Shown piece after piece: positions 24,116 to 33,373 of a DNA stretch of 64,000 nt (its first letter is position 1; every line of letters begins with the position of its first letter). A program made the translations under genes and the position numbers. Source of the stretch: Cognatilysobacter claricitrinus. GTDB lineage: Bacteria; Pseudomonadota; Gammaproteobacteria; Xanthomonadales; Xanthomonadaceae. The notes beneath the pieces are model-generated. The model worked only from the letters and a program-made list of their open reading frames with translations. It had not been told where the DNA came from and ran no database searches. The stretch lies in NCBI RefSeq assembly GCF_045866565.1, contig NZ_BAAFZV010000002.1, positions 496,001 to 560,000 on the forward strand, in the 5' to 3' direction.

Positions 24116-26452
24116 TCAGCGCGTCGCAGGATTCAGCGTCATGCGATGCGTGGCGTCTCCAGGCAGGAACGGTGTCGCGCGGCCGTGGACCCAGTCGTCA
24201 TGGCCCGCCGCCCAATAGGGCGACGCCGGATTGCCGGTCGGCCCGCCGGGCACGTGCGTGATGCCCTCCGCCTCGTGCCCCGGCGCCACCACCATCCGCT
24301 CGGACGCGCCGAAATCGGGCGCGACCGCGCGTGGGGTCAGGCTGTCGCCATCGAGCGGTTCCGCGCGCATGCACAGGAGGCGACGCGCGAACGGCAGTGC
24401 GGCCGCGAGCGGATGGCAGATCGCTGCGGTGTTGCGCTCGCCCCACGTGCGCTTCGCCAGCGGGCCGCGCTTGGCGATCGTGTCGCGAACCTGCGCGGCG
24501 GCATCGTCGAACAATGCATCCCATGACACGTAGCGCGGGTTGAGCAGGTTCGCCGGACGCTGCGTCACCATCGGCCACGCGACGCCTTCCAGTTGCGGAA
24601 TCTCCGGCATGTCGGCGTCCGCGCCGAGCGCGACGCGGGCGGGCATCAGCAGCCCTTCGCGCACGCGATCGAGCACCGCCTGTCGCCAGGCGCGCACGAA
24701 GCGGTATTGCACGGCATCGGCGCTCGCGCGCGGTTCGAGTGGGCCGCGATCGAGCATGCGCAGCGCCGAGCCGGATGGGCTGCGCGATGCGGCCTCGTGC
24801 ATCAACGTCGCCCAGCGCTGCAGGAAGACGCTGCGGTCGTCGAGCTGGATCGCCAGCAGGTCGCGTTCGTCGAACCTGGATTTCGACATCAGGTCGTCGC
24901 GGATGCGTCGCGCACGAACCGCCAGCACGTAGCCGCCATCGCCGATGCGTCGCAGGTCGTCGCCGTCGGTCACGCGGGCGTTCGCCGACCACAGCCGGCC
25001 GGAGGAGGGATCGATCACCGACGGCGTGGCGGCGGTCGATATCGGCCACGGCGGGCAGGTCGCGCCATCGGAGATTCCCGCGCCGTTGCAACCCGCCGTG
25101 CGTTGCGGAACCGGCCCGAGCAGACGCCATGCGATGCGACCGCTACGGTCGGCGACCAGCAGGTTCTGCGCGGGAATCGCGGTCGCGTCGGCAACGCGCA
25201 TCGCGTCGTCGATTGACGACGCGGTCGCCATGTCCAGAAGGCCGAGGTTCAACGCGCCCGGAAGATGTGCAACCCAGCGGCGCACCAGCGCACGGTCGTC
25301 GGCATCGAAATGATCGATCGGACCCCACGGCGTTTCGTGCACGTCGACGGTCATGTCGGGCAGCACACGTTCGTGCACGACCCGCGCCATCGGGCACGAC
25401 GCGCGATGACAACCTGGCACGACGATCCAGTCCAGCCAGTCGCCATAGCTGTTGGTGAAACCCCATGCGACGTGCGTATTGCTTCCGACGATCACGCCGG
25501 GCAGGCCCGGCAACGTGAAACCGGTGACGTCGACGCGGCCGCCCGGTGCGCGCGCATCGCCATAACGCAGTCGCGCGCGTAGCCAGATATCCGGCACGCG
25601 CAGGCCCAGGTGCATGTCGTCGGCGAGGATCGCGCGGCCGTCGCGCGTCAGTGCGCCGGCGACGGCGAAGTTGTTGCTGCCGACCTCGGGGCGCGGCGTG
25701 AGCGCCGGAATGCGTCGCGCTTGCGCAGTCCAGTAGCGCAGGTCGACGGCATTGCTTGCGGGCAACGTCGCATCGCCACGCGGCGCGCCTTCCAGCGGCG
25801 CGTCCCAGCTGCTGCCGTCGCGCAGCACCAGCGCCTGCAGTGCGGGCGGCAACTTCGGCAGCGCCTGCGACAACGCGAGCTCGCGCGTTCCGTTGGCGTC
25901 CTGCAGGTCGTAATACATCGCGTAGCCAACCAGCGGCGTGTCCTCGATCGCCCATCGGCGCGGCGCCTTCCGTAGTAGCAGGTAGGGCCATGGGCGCACG
26001 CGCAACGAGTCGTTGCCGGCATTGATGCCCGCGACGTAGGCGTCGACCACTGCGCGACGGCCGCCGAGCGCGGCATCGAGATTCGTCGTGACGCGCGCAC
26101 GCAGGCGGTCCTGCCGATGCTTGGCGTCGATCGGGAACGCGCGCGCTCCGAACAGTTCGGACAGCTCGCCCGCGGCGACGCGCCGCATCAGGTCCATCTC
26201 GAAGAAGCGTTCCTGCCCGTGCACGTAACCCAGTGCACGCATCGCATCGGCTTCGTTCGCCGCGTCGATGGTGACGACGCCGAGTGCGTCGCGCTGGATC
26301 GTCACCGGCGCCGACAGGCCGGGCAGGGCGACCTGGCCGTCCATTCGCGGCACGCTGCCACGCATCGCCAGCCACGCCGCCAGCGCCAGGAGCGCGACCA
26401 GAACCACCAGCGCGATCGCGACGCGCGCGATCCGTCGAGTCCAACGCGTCAT
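24116..26452 (-). CDS. penicillin acylase family Ntn-hydrolase
   Basis: A 778-residue exported or membrane-anchored Ntn-hydrolase. One N-terminal transmembrane/signal segment (residues about 9-28, rich in Ala, Val and Leu) precedes the alpha chain. The processed Ser nucleophile is in VGSNNFAV, at Ser259, followed by DDMHLGLRVPDIW as in penicillin/AHL acylases. The substrate could be beta-lactams, acyl-homoserine lactones or other amides; the family does not let me choose. ATG 26452 is preferred over a GTG 14 codons earlier because a GAGGAAA site precedes it. Confidence 0.88.
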   Translation of the reverse strand: MTRWTRRIARVAIALVVLVALLALAAWLAMRGSVPRMDGQVALPGLSAPVTIQRDALGVVTIDAANEADAMRALGYVHGQERFFEMDLMRRVAAGELSELFGARAFPIDAKHRQDRLRARVTTNLDAALGGRRAVVDAYVAGINAGNDSLRVRPWPYLLLRKAPRRWAIEDTPLVGYAMYYDLQDANGTRELALSQALPKLPPALQALVLRDGSSWDAPLEGAPRGDATLPASNAVDLRYWTAQARRIPALTPRPEVGSNNFAVAGALTRDGRAILADDMHLGLRVPDIWLRARLRYGDARAPGGRVDVTGFTLPGLPGVIVGSNTHVAWGFTNSYGDWLDWIVVPGCHRASCPMARVVHERVLPDMTVDVHETPWGPIDHFDADDRALVRRWVAHLPGALNLGLLDMATASSIDDAMRVADATAIPAQNLLVADRSGRIAWRLLGPVPQRTAGCNGAGISDGATCPPWPISTAATPSVIDPSSGRLWSANARVTDGDDLRRIGDGGYVLAVRARRIRDDLMSKSRFDERDLLAIQLDDRSVFLQRWATLMHEAASRSPSGSALRMLDRGPLEPRASADAVQYRFVRAWRQAVLDRVREGLLMPARVALGADADMPEIPQLEGVAWPMVTQRPANLLNPRYVSWDALFDDAAAQVRDTIAKRGPLAKRTWGERNTAAICHPLAAALPFARRLLCMRAEPLDGDSLTPRAVAPDFGASERMVVAPGHEAEGITHVPGGPTGNPASPYWAAGHDDWVHGRATPFLPGDATHRMTLNPATR

Positions 26453-26498
26453 GCCGATTTCCTCGTGAGCCCCGCCGTACTGTACGCGGGGCACGCGA

Positions 26499-27155
26499 TC
26501 AGCGGCGGTCGATCCTGTAGACGGCGATGGACAGCGCCGTCACGCCTTCGGCCACGAACGCGGGCTGGCTGTCGAGGATGTCGCGGCGCTCCAGCAGGTC
26601 GACGCCCCAGTCGCGGCCATACAGGGCGAGTACTTCGTTTTCCTCCACGGAAAACGGCGGCCCGGCCTTTTCGTGCTGCGGATATTCGAGCGTGATCACC
26701 AGTCCGCGGCAGCGCGCCGGAAGGCGTGCGTAGAGCTCGCGCACGTAGCTCTCCCGCATCGTCGCCGGCAACGCGATCAGCGCCGCGCGGTCGAACACCG
26801 CATCGCAATCGCGTAACGCATCCTCGTCCAGCGCGAACGCATCACCGCAGATGATTTCGATGTCCTGCGTGCGGTAGTGCTGCCCGTATCGGCTGGTCGC
26901 GATCTCCGGCGTCAGCCCATGCTCGTCGAAGAACTGCTCGATGGCCCGCGACGACAACTCGACGCCCAGCACCCGCAAGCCCTGCGACGCAAACCACGCG
27001 AGATCGAGCGACTTGCCGCACAGCGGCACGAACACGCGCGCCCCGGCCTTCACCCCGAGTGCCGGCCAGTGCTTGAGCATCAGCGGCGTGGGGCGGTCCT
27101 GATGGAAGCCGATCCGCCCTTCGTGCCACCGCGAATGCCAGAAGCCTGCGTCCAT
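26499..27155 (-). CDS. tpm: thiopurine S-methyltransferase
   Basis: A 218-residue SAM-dependent TPMT-type enzyme. The N-terminal MDAGFWHSRWHEGRIGFHQ is a hallmark, with RVFVPLCGKSLDLAWFASQG for SAM binding, LGVELSSRAIEQFF, and CDAVFDRAALIALPATMRESYV. In bacteria these enzymes methylate thiols and selenium or tellurium compounds; the natural role here is unknown. It ends 46 nt before the acylase gene's start on the same strand. Confidence 0.94.
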   Translation of the reverse strand: MDAGFWHSRWHEGRIGFHQDRPTPLMLKHWPALGVKAGARVFVPLCGKSLDLAWFASQGLRVLGVELSSRAIEQFFDEHGLTPEIATSRYGQHYRTQDIEIICGDAFALDEDALRDCDAVFDRAALIALPATMRESYVRELYARLPARCRGLVITLEYPQHEKAGPPFSVEENEVLALYGRDWGVDLLERRDILDSQPAFVAEGVTALSIAVYRIDRR

Positions 27156-27191
27156 CGCCCTAGTTCCCGTGCATGACGTTGCGCGCTGCGG

Positions 27192-29435
27192 TCACTCGAC
27201 CAGCAGGCCTTCGACCTTCTGCCAGCCGCGCGGCAACAGGCCCCCGCGCGTCGCGCGCTGCCCGGTGTAGGCATCGAGTTCCTTGTACGACAGCGTCATC
27301 GTGCGCGAACCCGAGAGCACGACCAGCGACTGCTCCGGCGTGACCACCACGACGTCGACCACGCGCTCGGTACCGAGCTTGGCCTTCGGGATGTCGATGA
27401 TCTTGTTGCCCTTGCCGCGATCCATCTCGGGCAGCTGGTCGACCGGGAACACCAGCACGTGGCCGGCGCTGGTGGCGGCCACGACACGCGCGCCCTTGCT
27501 GCTCGGCGCGACCGCGGGTTGCAGCACTTCGGCGTTCGGCGTCAGCGACACCATCGCCTTGCCGGCCTTGTTGCGGCTGACGAGGTTCTCGAACCTGGTG
27601 ACGAAGCCGTAGCCGTGGCTGGTCGACAGCAGGAACGTCTGCTCCGACTCGCCGCTCGCGATCGACTGGAACGACGCGCCCGACGGCGGGGAGAAGCGGC
27701 CGGTCAGCGGTTCGCCATTGCCGCGCGCCGACGGCAGCGTGTGCACCAGCGCCGAGTAGCTGCGGCCGGTGGAATCGAGGAACGCGACCTGCGCGGTGCT
27801 GCGCGTGCGCACCGCGGCGAGCAGCTCGTCGCCTTCGCGATAGGACAGGCCGGCGGCGTCGATCTCGTGGCCCTTGGCCGCGCGCACCCAGCCCTTCTGG
27901 CTGACGACGACGGTCATCGGTTCGCTGGCAACCAGCTCATTTTCCGAGATCGCCTGCGCCGCGCCGCGCGCGACCAGCGGCGAACGGCGCTCGTCGCCGA
28001 ACTTCTTGGCGTCGGCGACCAGTTCGTCCTTGATCAGCTTGCGCAGCTTCGACCGGCTGGCAAGGATCGACTGGATGCGTTCACGCTCGGCGGCGAGTTC
28101 GTCCTGCTCGCCACGGATCTTCATTTCCTCGAGGCGGGCGAGCTGGCGCAGCCGCGTTTCCAGGATGTAGTCCGTCTGTTCTTCGGTGAGTTCGAAACGC
28201 GCCATCAGCACGGGCTTGGGCTCGTCCTCGCTGCGGATGATGCGGATGACTTCGTCGAGGTTGAGGAAGGCGACGAGCAGGCCTTCGAGCATGTGCAGGC
28301 GGCGTTCGACGCGCTCGAGGCGATGCGTCAGGCGACGCGTCACGGTATCGCTTCGGAACTGCAGCCATTCGCTCAGCAGCGCCTTCAGGCCCTTGACCTG
28401 CGGCTTGCCGTCCAGGCCGATGATGTTGAAGTTGATGCGGTACGAGCGTTCGAGGTCGGTGGTCGCGAACAGGTGGCCCATCAACGGCTCGACGTCGACG
28501 CGGTTGCTGCGCGTGATCAGCACGATGCGCGTGGGATTGGCGTGGTCTGACTCGTCGCGGATGTCCTCCAGCCACGGCAGTTTCTTCGCGCGCATCTGCG
28601 TGGCGATCTGTTCGATCACCTTGCCCGGCGACACCTGGTAAGGCAGCGCGGTGATGACGATGTTCTGCCCGTCCTTGTGCCAGACCGCGCGGGCGCGCAC
28701 GCCGCCGAGGCCGGTCTCGTACATCTGCAGGATGTCCGCGCGCGGCGTGATGATTTCGGCGGTCGTCGGGTAATCCGGGCCGAGCACGTGCTCGCACAGG
28801 TCGCGCGTCGTCGCATCCGGGTCGTCGAGCAGGCGCACGCAGGCGCTCACGACTTCGCGCAGGTCGTGCGGCGGCACGTCGGTCGCCATGCCGACCGCGA
28901 TGCCGGTGGTGCCGTTGAGCAGCAGGTGCGGCAGGCGCGCCGGCAACCAGCTCGGCTCCTCGAGGGTGCCGTCGAAATTCGGATCCCAGTCGACCGTGCC
29001 GTGCGCGAGTTCGCCCAGCAGCACTTCGGCGATTGGAGTCAGCTTCGATTCGGTGTAACGCATCGCCGCGAATGACTTCGGGTCGTCCTGCGAACCGAAG
29101 TTGCCCTGGCCCTCGATCAGCGGATAACGGTACGAGAACGGCTGCGCCATCAGCACCAGCGCTTCGTAGCAGGCCGAGTCCCCGTGCGGATGGAACTTGC
29201 CGATCACGTCACCGACCGTGCGCGCCGACTTCTTCGGCTTCGCGCCGGCGTTGAGGCCCAGCTCGCTCATCGAATAGATGATGCGGCGCTGCACCGGCTT
29301 CAGGCCGTCGCCGATGAAGGGCAGGGCGCGGTCGAGCACCACGTACATCGAGTAGTCGAGGTAGGCGCGCTCGGCGTACTCGCGCAGCGGAATCTGCTCG
29401 AAGCCGTGGAAGGTGGAGCGGGGCGAATCGGTCAT
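27192..29435 (-). CDS. parC: DNA topoisomerase IV subunit A
   Basis: ParC is the DNA-breakage subunit of topoisomerase IV, which unlinks sister chromosomes together with ParE (not in this window). The 747-residue protein has the usual start REYAERAYLDYSMYVV, the catalytic Tyr127 in MRYTES, and a C-terminal beta-pinwheel. In the quinolone-determining region HPHGDSACYEALV the residues matching E. coli Ser80 and Glu84 (Ser87 and Glu91) are wild type, so no target-site fluoroquinolone resistance is expected there. The start at 29435 is set by conserved N-terminal sequence; 61 further upstream codons are Arg-rich and unlikely to be used. Confidence 0.96.
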   Translation of the reverse strand: MTDSPRSTFHGFEQIPLREYAERAYLDYSMYVVLDRALPFIGDGLKPVQRRIIYSMSELGLNAGAKPKKSARTVGDVIGKFHPHGDSACYEALVLMAQPFSYRYPLIEGQGNFGSQDDPKSFAAMRYTESKLTPIAEVLLGELAHGTVDWDPNFDGTLEEPSWLPARLPHLLLNGTTGIAVGMATDVPPHDLREVVSACVRLLDDPDATTRDLCEHVLGPDYPTTAEIITPRADILQMYETGLGGVRARAVWHKDGQNIVITALPYQVSPGKVIEQIATQMRAKKLPWLEDIRDESDHANPTRIVLITRSNRVDVEPLMGHLFATTDLERSYRINFNIIGLDGKPQVKGLKALLSEWLQFRSDTVTRRLTHRLERVERRLHMLEGLLVAFLNLDEVIRIIRSEDEPKPVLMARFELTEEQTDYILETRLRQLARLEEMKIRGEQDELAAERERIQSILASRSKLRKLIKDELVADAKKFGDERRSPLVARGAAQAISENELVASEPMTVVVSQKGWVRAAKGHEIDAAGLSYREGDELLAAVRTRSTAQVAFLDSTGRSYSALVHTLPSARGNGEPLTGRFSPPSGASFQSIASGESEQTFLLSTSHGYGFVTRFENLVSRNKAGKAMVSLTPNAEVLQPAVAPSSKGARVVAATSAGHVLVFPVDQLPEMDRGKGNKIIDIPKAKLGTERVVDVVVVTPEQSLVVLSGSRTMTLSYKELDAYTGQRATRGGLLPRGWQKVEGLLVE

Positions 29436-29666
29436 GGATTTCCGGGAGGCGACGCGAGCGGCGCTCGCGATGGCGCGGGCTCGGCCCGCGGGAGTTCGAT
29501 TTCGCATGGATTCTACGTGCGCGCTGGACGTCGCCAGCATCCGGCGACGAGGTCTCAGCGGCCGCGACCGCCGCGCGTGCTGAATCCTGCGACGCCGTGC
29601 CGTTGACATCGCCTGCACCGGCGGCGAACATACGCGCCCTCGCCGGTGACGCCAGTCGCCGGCCAG

Positions 29667-29751
<85 letters not shown>

Positions 29752-29793
29752 TCCAAATGTTTCAGGAAGTCCCTCGCGGATCTGGAACGACCG

Positions 29794-29821
29794 AAAAGCC
29801 TCGCGAAAGCGAGGCTTTTTT
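29794..29821 (+). terminator. intrinsic terminator after tRNA-Leu
   Basis: GCCTCGC (29798-29804) and GCGAGGC (29809-29815) pair around a GAAA loop, flanked by AAAA on the left and TTTTTT on the right. It ends tRNA-Leu transcription just inside the element, and the flanking A and T runs could let it work in both directions. Confidence 0.88.
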
Positions 29822-29931
29822 GTTGCCTGCAAGCCCCGGAAGTCCCGTTGCATGGCCAGTATCGTAAGGATACGGTTGGGGATACGGCCGCCAGCGCCAC
29901 CCGGTGGTGGGGCCCAGAATCTCCCTACCTC

Positions 29932-31122
29932 ATGCCGCGCCAAGCCACGCCGCTCACGCAGGTTCGCCTGCGCAGTGCGAAGAACGACGACTTTCCACTG
30001 TGGGACGGTGGCGGTCTGCACGCCATCGTGACGCCGTCGGGCGAACGCCATTGGCGCTTTAAGTATCGCCGCCCGGACGGACGCGAAAACCGAATCGCCT
30101 TCGGCAACCTGCGTGAGGTGTCGTTGGCGCAGGCCCGGCAGTACCGCGACCAAGCGCGTGCGCTGTTGCGTAACGGCACGGATCCGGCGGTCGCCCGCCG
30201 TGCTACGAAGGATGTCGCCCGTTTGGAGACCGCAGGCGCCTTTGAGGCTGTCGCTGCGGACTGGCTGGCGTTCAAGGCAAAGGAATGGTCGGCCGAGACG
30301 TTGCGGAAGGCGACATATGTGACGACCACTTACCTCGTGCCGCGATTGAAGCGAACGACCATAGCGACGCTCAACACGCGCCAGGCAGCCGAAGTTCTCG
30401 AGGAGATCGCCGACAAGGCGCCCAGCTTGGCGGTAAAAGCGCGGCAGTACTTGGCCGGCATCGTCGATTTCGCGATCAAGCGCGGCCTACGAGAGGACGG
30501 CCGCGTCCTCGCGCTGAAAGGCACAGTCCCGCGCCACGCCAAGTCGCACATCAGTGCGGCAACGGAGATTCGCGAGCTGAAGCTGTTGTTGATCGCGCTG
30601 CGTGATTACTCGTCGCCGGTCACTCGCGCCGCTCTGCGCTTGGCTATGTTCACAGCCATGCGCCCGGGCGTCGTGGCTTCAGCTCGCTGGGACGAAATCA
30701 ACCTCGATCTCGCCGAGTGGCACGTCCCAGCGAGCCGCATGAAGACGCGTCACGCGCACATCGTTCCTTTGCCTCGCCAGGCGTTGGCGGACCTCGAGTT
30801 GATGCGCCAGTTCTCTGGCGGTTCGGGCTACGTGTTTCCCGCACAGGCCCGCCAGAAGACGCCGCATCTGCATCGCGACTCCCTGTCGAAGGCGCTGAGA
30901 GATATGGGCTTTAAGGGGAAGCACGCGACCCACGGCTTCCGCGCTACGCTTCGCACAATCGGTCGCGAACGTCTGGGGATTGATATGGACGTTCTGGAGG
31001 CCCAGCTCGCCCATGCGAAGAAGGGTGACGTCAACAAGGCGTACGACCGGACGCAGCACCTCGAGGAGCGTCGACGGGTGATGCAGGCTTGGGCGGACTT
31101 TCTCGACTCGCTTACGGAGTGA
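29932..31122 (+). CDS. int: tyrosine integrase of the tRNA-Leu element
   Basis: A 396-residue P4-type integrase. The N-terminal DUF4102 arm-binding part is LTQVRLRSAKNDDFPLWDGGGLHAIVTPSG (short motifs), followed by a core-binding helical domain (about 100-200). The catalytic set is complete: Arg244 (AMRPG), Lys271, His334 and Arg337 (HGFR), His361 and the nucleophile Tyr371 (AYDR). It lies 180 nt from the tRNA end and reads away from it, as usual for such islands. ATG 29932 is chosen; an earlier start at 29722 would lie inside the tRNA gene. Confidence 0.95.
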   Translation: MPRQATPLTQVRLRSAKNDDFPLWDGGGLHAIVTPSGERHWRFKYRRPDGRENRIAFGNLREVSLAQARQYRDQARALLRNGTDPAVARRATKDVARLETAGAFEAVAADWLAFKAKEWSAETLRKATYVTTTYLVPRLKRTTIATLNTRQAAEVLEEIADKAPSLAVKARQYLAGIVDFAIKRGLREDGRVLALKGTVPRHAKSHISAATEIRELKLLLIALRDYSSPVTRAALRLAMFTAMRPGVVASARWDEINLDLAEWHVPASRMKTRHAHIVPLPRQALADLELMRQFSGGSGYVFPAQARQKTPHLHRDSLSKALRDMGFKGKHATHGFRATLRTIGRERLGIDMDVLEAQLAHAKKGDVNKAYDRTQHLEERRRVMQAWADFLDSLTE

Positions 31123-31124
31123 AT

Positions 31125-31553
31125 ATGGCCCGCTCACCTCGGGCACCGTCGCAGCCGGTGCTGCAGTACGAGTTCACTCGCGGTGGGCCTGCCCGCATGC
31201 TTTGGAGCGACGCTGAGGGTGACATCGTGGCGCAGGAGATCGCGCTCGACATGATCAAGACGGGGTTGCTGCCCGTCGAGCACTTCGGCCGGATCATCCG
31301 CTCGATCCGCAAGAGGATGCGGGCTTGGTGTCGCCGGCAGGAACGCGTGGTGGTTCTTGCAGCCCGCAGGGCCCATGCATCCGAGAGGCAGGCTGCCGGA
31401 CTGCGAAAGCGCGCCAAGGAGCGCGAGGAAAGCACGATCAAGGCGAAAATCCTGAAGGCGTCTCCGAAGCTTTCGGCTGCTGCGCTCGCGAAGCGCTTGC
31501 GGTGTACCGCCCAGTACGTGCGGCAGGTTCGTCGGACGAAGCGCATTACCTAG
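31125..31553 (+). CDS. element-borne unknown protein with C-terminal HTH
   Basis: A 142-residue protein starting 2 nt after the integrase stop. The N-terminal half includes EFTRGGPARMLWSDAEGDIVAQ and a run of basic helices (about 60-105, RKRMRAWCRRQERVVV...RAKEREES). The last 35 residues, LSAAALAKRLRCTAQYVRQVRR, look like a helix-turn-helix. I do not recognise the family. Position suggests a role in element regulation or excision. Confidence 0.7.
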   Translation: MARSPRAPSQPVLQYEFTRGGPARMLWSDAEGDIVAQEIALDMIKTGLLPVEHFGRIIRSIRKRMRAWCRRQERVVVLAARRAHASERQAAGLRKRAKEREESTIKAKILKASPKLSAAALAKRLRCTAQYVRQVRRTKRIT

Positions 31554-31616
31554 ATCTTCGCTCTCGGTATCACCTTGCGAGTGCCCGACATTGCGGGCGC
31601 CATCAAGGTGTTTTCC

Positions 31617-31835
31617 ATGAAACAGGGTGAACGAGAAGGGCCGGTCTGCCTGTTGACCTTGGCCGAGGTTCAACGTCGCGCTGGCTTGAGCAAGACACAG
31701 GTTTGGCGGCTGGCCCGCCGCGGTGCTTTTCCAGCGCCTATACATGTCGGCCGCAGCGCGCGTTGGCCGTCTGATCGCATCGACGCGTGGGTCGGCGCCG
31801 TCATTGCCGCGAACGCGGCAGGTCGTGATCCGTGA
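31617..31835 (+). CDS. AlpA-family HTH regulator
   Basis: A 72-residue winged-HTH protein of the AlpA/excisionase-like class. LLTLAEVQRRAGLSKTQVWRLARRGAFPAPIHVGRSARWPSDRIDAWV is the full family pattern (quoted in spirit as LTLAEVQRRAGLSKTQVWRL and GRSARWPSDRIDAWV). AlpA-type proteins activate integrase or excision genes in P4-like elements. The stop overlaps the next start as GTGA. Confidence 0.9.
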   Translation: MKQGEREGPVCLLTLAEVQRRAGLSKTQVWRLARRGAFPAPIHVGRSARWPSDRIDAWVGAVIAANAAGRDP

Positions 31836-32026
31836 ACGTGGCGCCGACCATTGCGCGTGATCTGAGGTTGGTCGCCGACGAGATCGACGCCGCGCTCGCC
31901 GAGCTGGCCAATCGTCCGAGTGAGGAGTCCCTTGAGCGCTCACGGCGCGCGCTGTGCGCTGCCCGTTTGCTGTTGGAGTCCGTGCACACCGCCAATCTCG
32001 CCGAGGGCATGGGGCGTGGCAGCTAA
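31832..32026 (+). CDS. small helical protein of the element
   Basis: A 64-residue protein with a GTG start overlapping the AlpA stop by 4 nt. It is almost wholly amphipathic helix (LRLVADEIDAALAELANRP, then ERSRRALCAARLLLESV). No family recognised. The tight spacing on both sides places it in the alpA-rep operon. Its end overlaps the GTG start of the next gene by 11 nt. Confidence 0.65.
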   Translation: MNVAPTIARDLRLVADEIDAALAELANRPSEESLERSRRALCAARLLLESVHTANLAEGMGRGS

Positions 32027-32648
32027 CAGGCGTCGAACGAAGGGTCGGTTGGCTGCGGGCTCGTTCATCGCGATCCCGACGGCGGTGCTGGCGTCACGTG
32101 CCGTCGCTGAGTTGTCGGCGAACGGGAAACGCCTGTTCGTCGACCTTTGCGCGCAATATCGGTACGGACGCAACGGCGACCTCTCTCCGTCGCGGAAGCT
32201 GATGAAGCTGCGGGGCTGGACATCACATGCTTCGCTTCAGGCAGCCGTGGCCGAACTAGCCGACGCCGGGATCATCTAGCTAACGAGGCTGGGCGGTCGA
32301 CACCGCGCCACGCTGTATGGATTTACCTGGCAGCCCATCGACCGGTGTGATGGCAAGCTCGACGTGGCGGAGACGACAGTCGCTTCGGGGCTGTGGGCGA
32401 ATCCGCTACCGCGCCGCGCGAATCGCAAGCGCAAGCCCGTCGGACGGGCCACCACGGCCCCGGACACGGGCCAATCTGGCCCGGATGCGGGGCGGCTGGC
32501 TGCAGATGTCGGCCCATCTAACGGGCCGTTCGGGGCAGGTCGTTCGCATGCATTGGCCCTCCCGCTGGGCACCTCTAAGACTGTGCCATGTGCCGGCCTG
32601 GTTCCACGCCGCCGGAATTGGCGGCCCGGGCTGGCAAACCGTAGGTAG
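32016..32648 (+). pseudogene. replication-type island protein interrupted by an in-frame amber codon
   Basis: Translation from GTG 32016 gives 87 residues (SFIAIPTAVLASRAVAELS, LFVDLCAQYRYGRNGDLSPS, LQAAVAELADAGII) and then TAG at 32277-32279. Reading on in the same frame to 32648 continues the same kind of protein: LTRLGGRHRATLYGFTWQPIDRCDGKLDVAETT...SGLW, a pattern I know from satellite/ICE proteins that combine an HTH and a replication-linked region. So one ancestral gene of about 210 codons carries a single nonsense change (for example TCG or CAG to TAG). Recoding, suppression or a sequencing error are alternatives. If broken, the element may have lost autonomous replication. Confidence 0.7.
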
Positions 32649-32739
32649 CAGGGCGACGAGGGCGGGGGGGCCGACGTCAATTCCGTCGAGAAACGATCCC
32701 ACCGGCTGCCATCGTGCACATCAATCGAAAGGCCACGAA

Positions 32740-33222
32740 ATGGAAAACCAGGACGCGAAGAAGGCACTCGATAACGAGCAAGGCCGGCCAAATCGAGTGT
32801 TTGCGCCCGCTGATCTGCCTGACCATCTGCTCTCGATCTGGGTGACGGAGTTCGAGCGAGTCCCCGTCGGTCACTTCGTGCAATCGGATAGAGGCGCAAT
32901 GATCGATCTGTGCAGGCTCATCGACGAAGCCGCTAACGCGCAGGCGGCAATGGTGGCCAATCGCAATCGCGACACGACGGCGCATTGGCGGGCGTGCATG
33001 GCCCTCTGCCAGTCAGCGCGCCGCGCACTTCGGATGTTGCCGCATTCGAGGCAGTCGCCCCGGCGCGCTGGCGCATTGGCACAAGGGAGTGCGCGCGACG
33101 ACGGTACGGCGTACGACCCGCCGGCGCGTGGCAGCCATGATTGGCGTGAGCTGTTTACCGGCAATGTAATGGATGCGCCCGCTCGGGATAGCCACCGTGC
33201 ACCGCGGCGGCGGGCGACGTAA
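32740..33222 (+). CDS. P27-like terminase small subunit / TerS-like protein of the element
   Basis: A 160-residue acidic-to-basic protein. FAPADLPDHLLSIWVTEFERVPVGHFVQSDRGAMIDLCRLIDEAANAQ (short motifs DLPDHLLSIW and ALRMLPHSRQSP) follows the layout of P27-family terminase small subunits, in which a helical body ends in a basic LG-TP-sR-like motif. The C-terminal 45 residues are disordered and basic. No large terminase is encoded nearby, so it could redirect a helper phage's packaging as in satellites. The match is from memory of the family and not certain. Confidence 0.6.
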   Translation: MENQDAKKALDNEQGRPNRVFAPADLPDHLLSIWVTEFERVPVGHFVQSDRGAMIDLCRLIDEAANAQAAMVANRNRDTTAHWRACMALCQSARRALRMLPHSRQSPRRAGALAQGSARDDGTAYDPPARGSHDWRELFTGNVMDAPARDSHRAPRRRAT

Positions 33223-33373
33223 CGCCGAGCTGCGATGTCAGAAGAGCGTCGGGCAGCGATGGCAACGCCGCTGCGAGCGGTGATGCCCCGCCGTGGTGCT
33301 CCATTGCGGCTGAGCTCTTGATATGTTTTGGCCAGCGCCGATACTCGAGCACCGATGCACCTCTGGATGGGAC

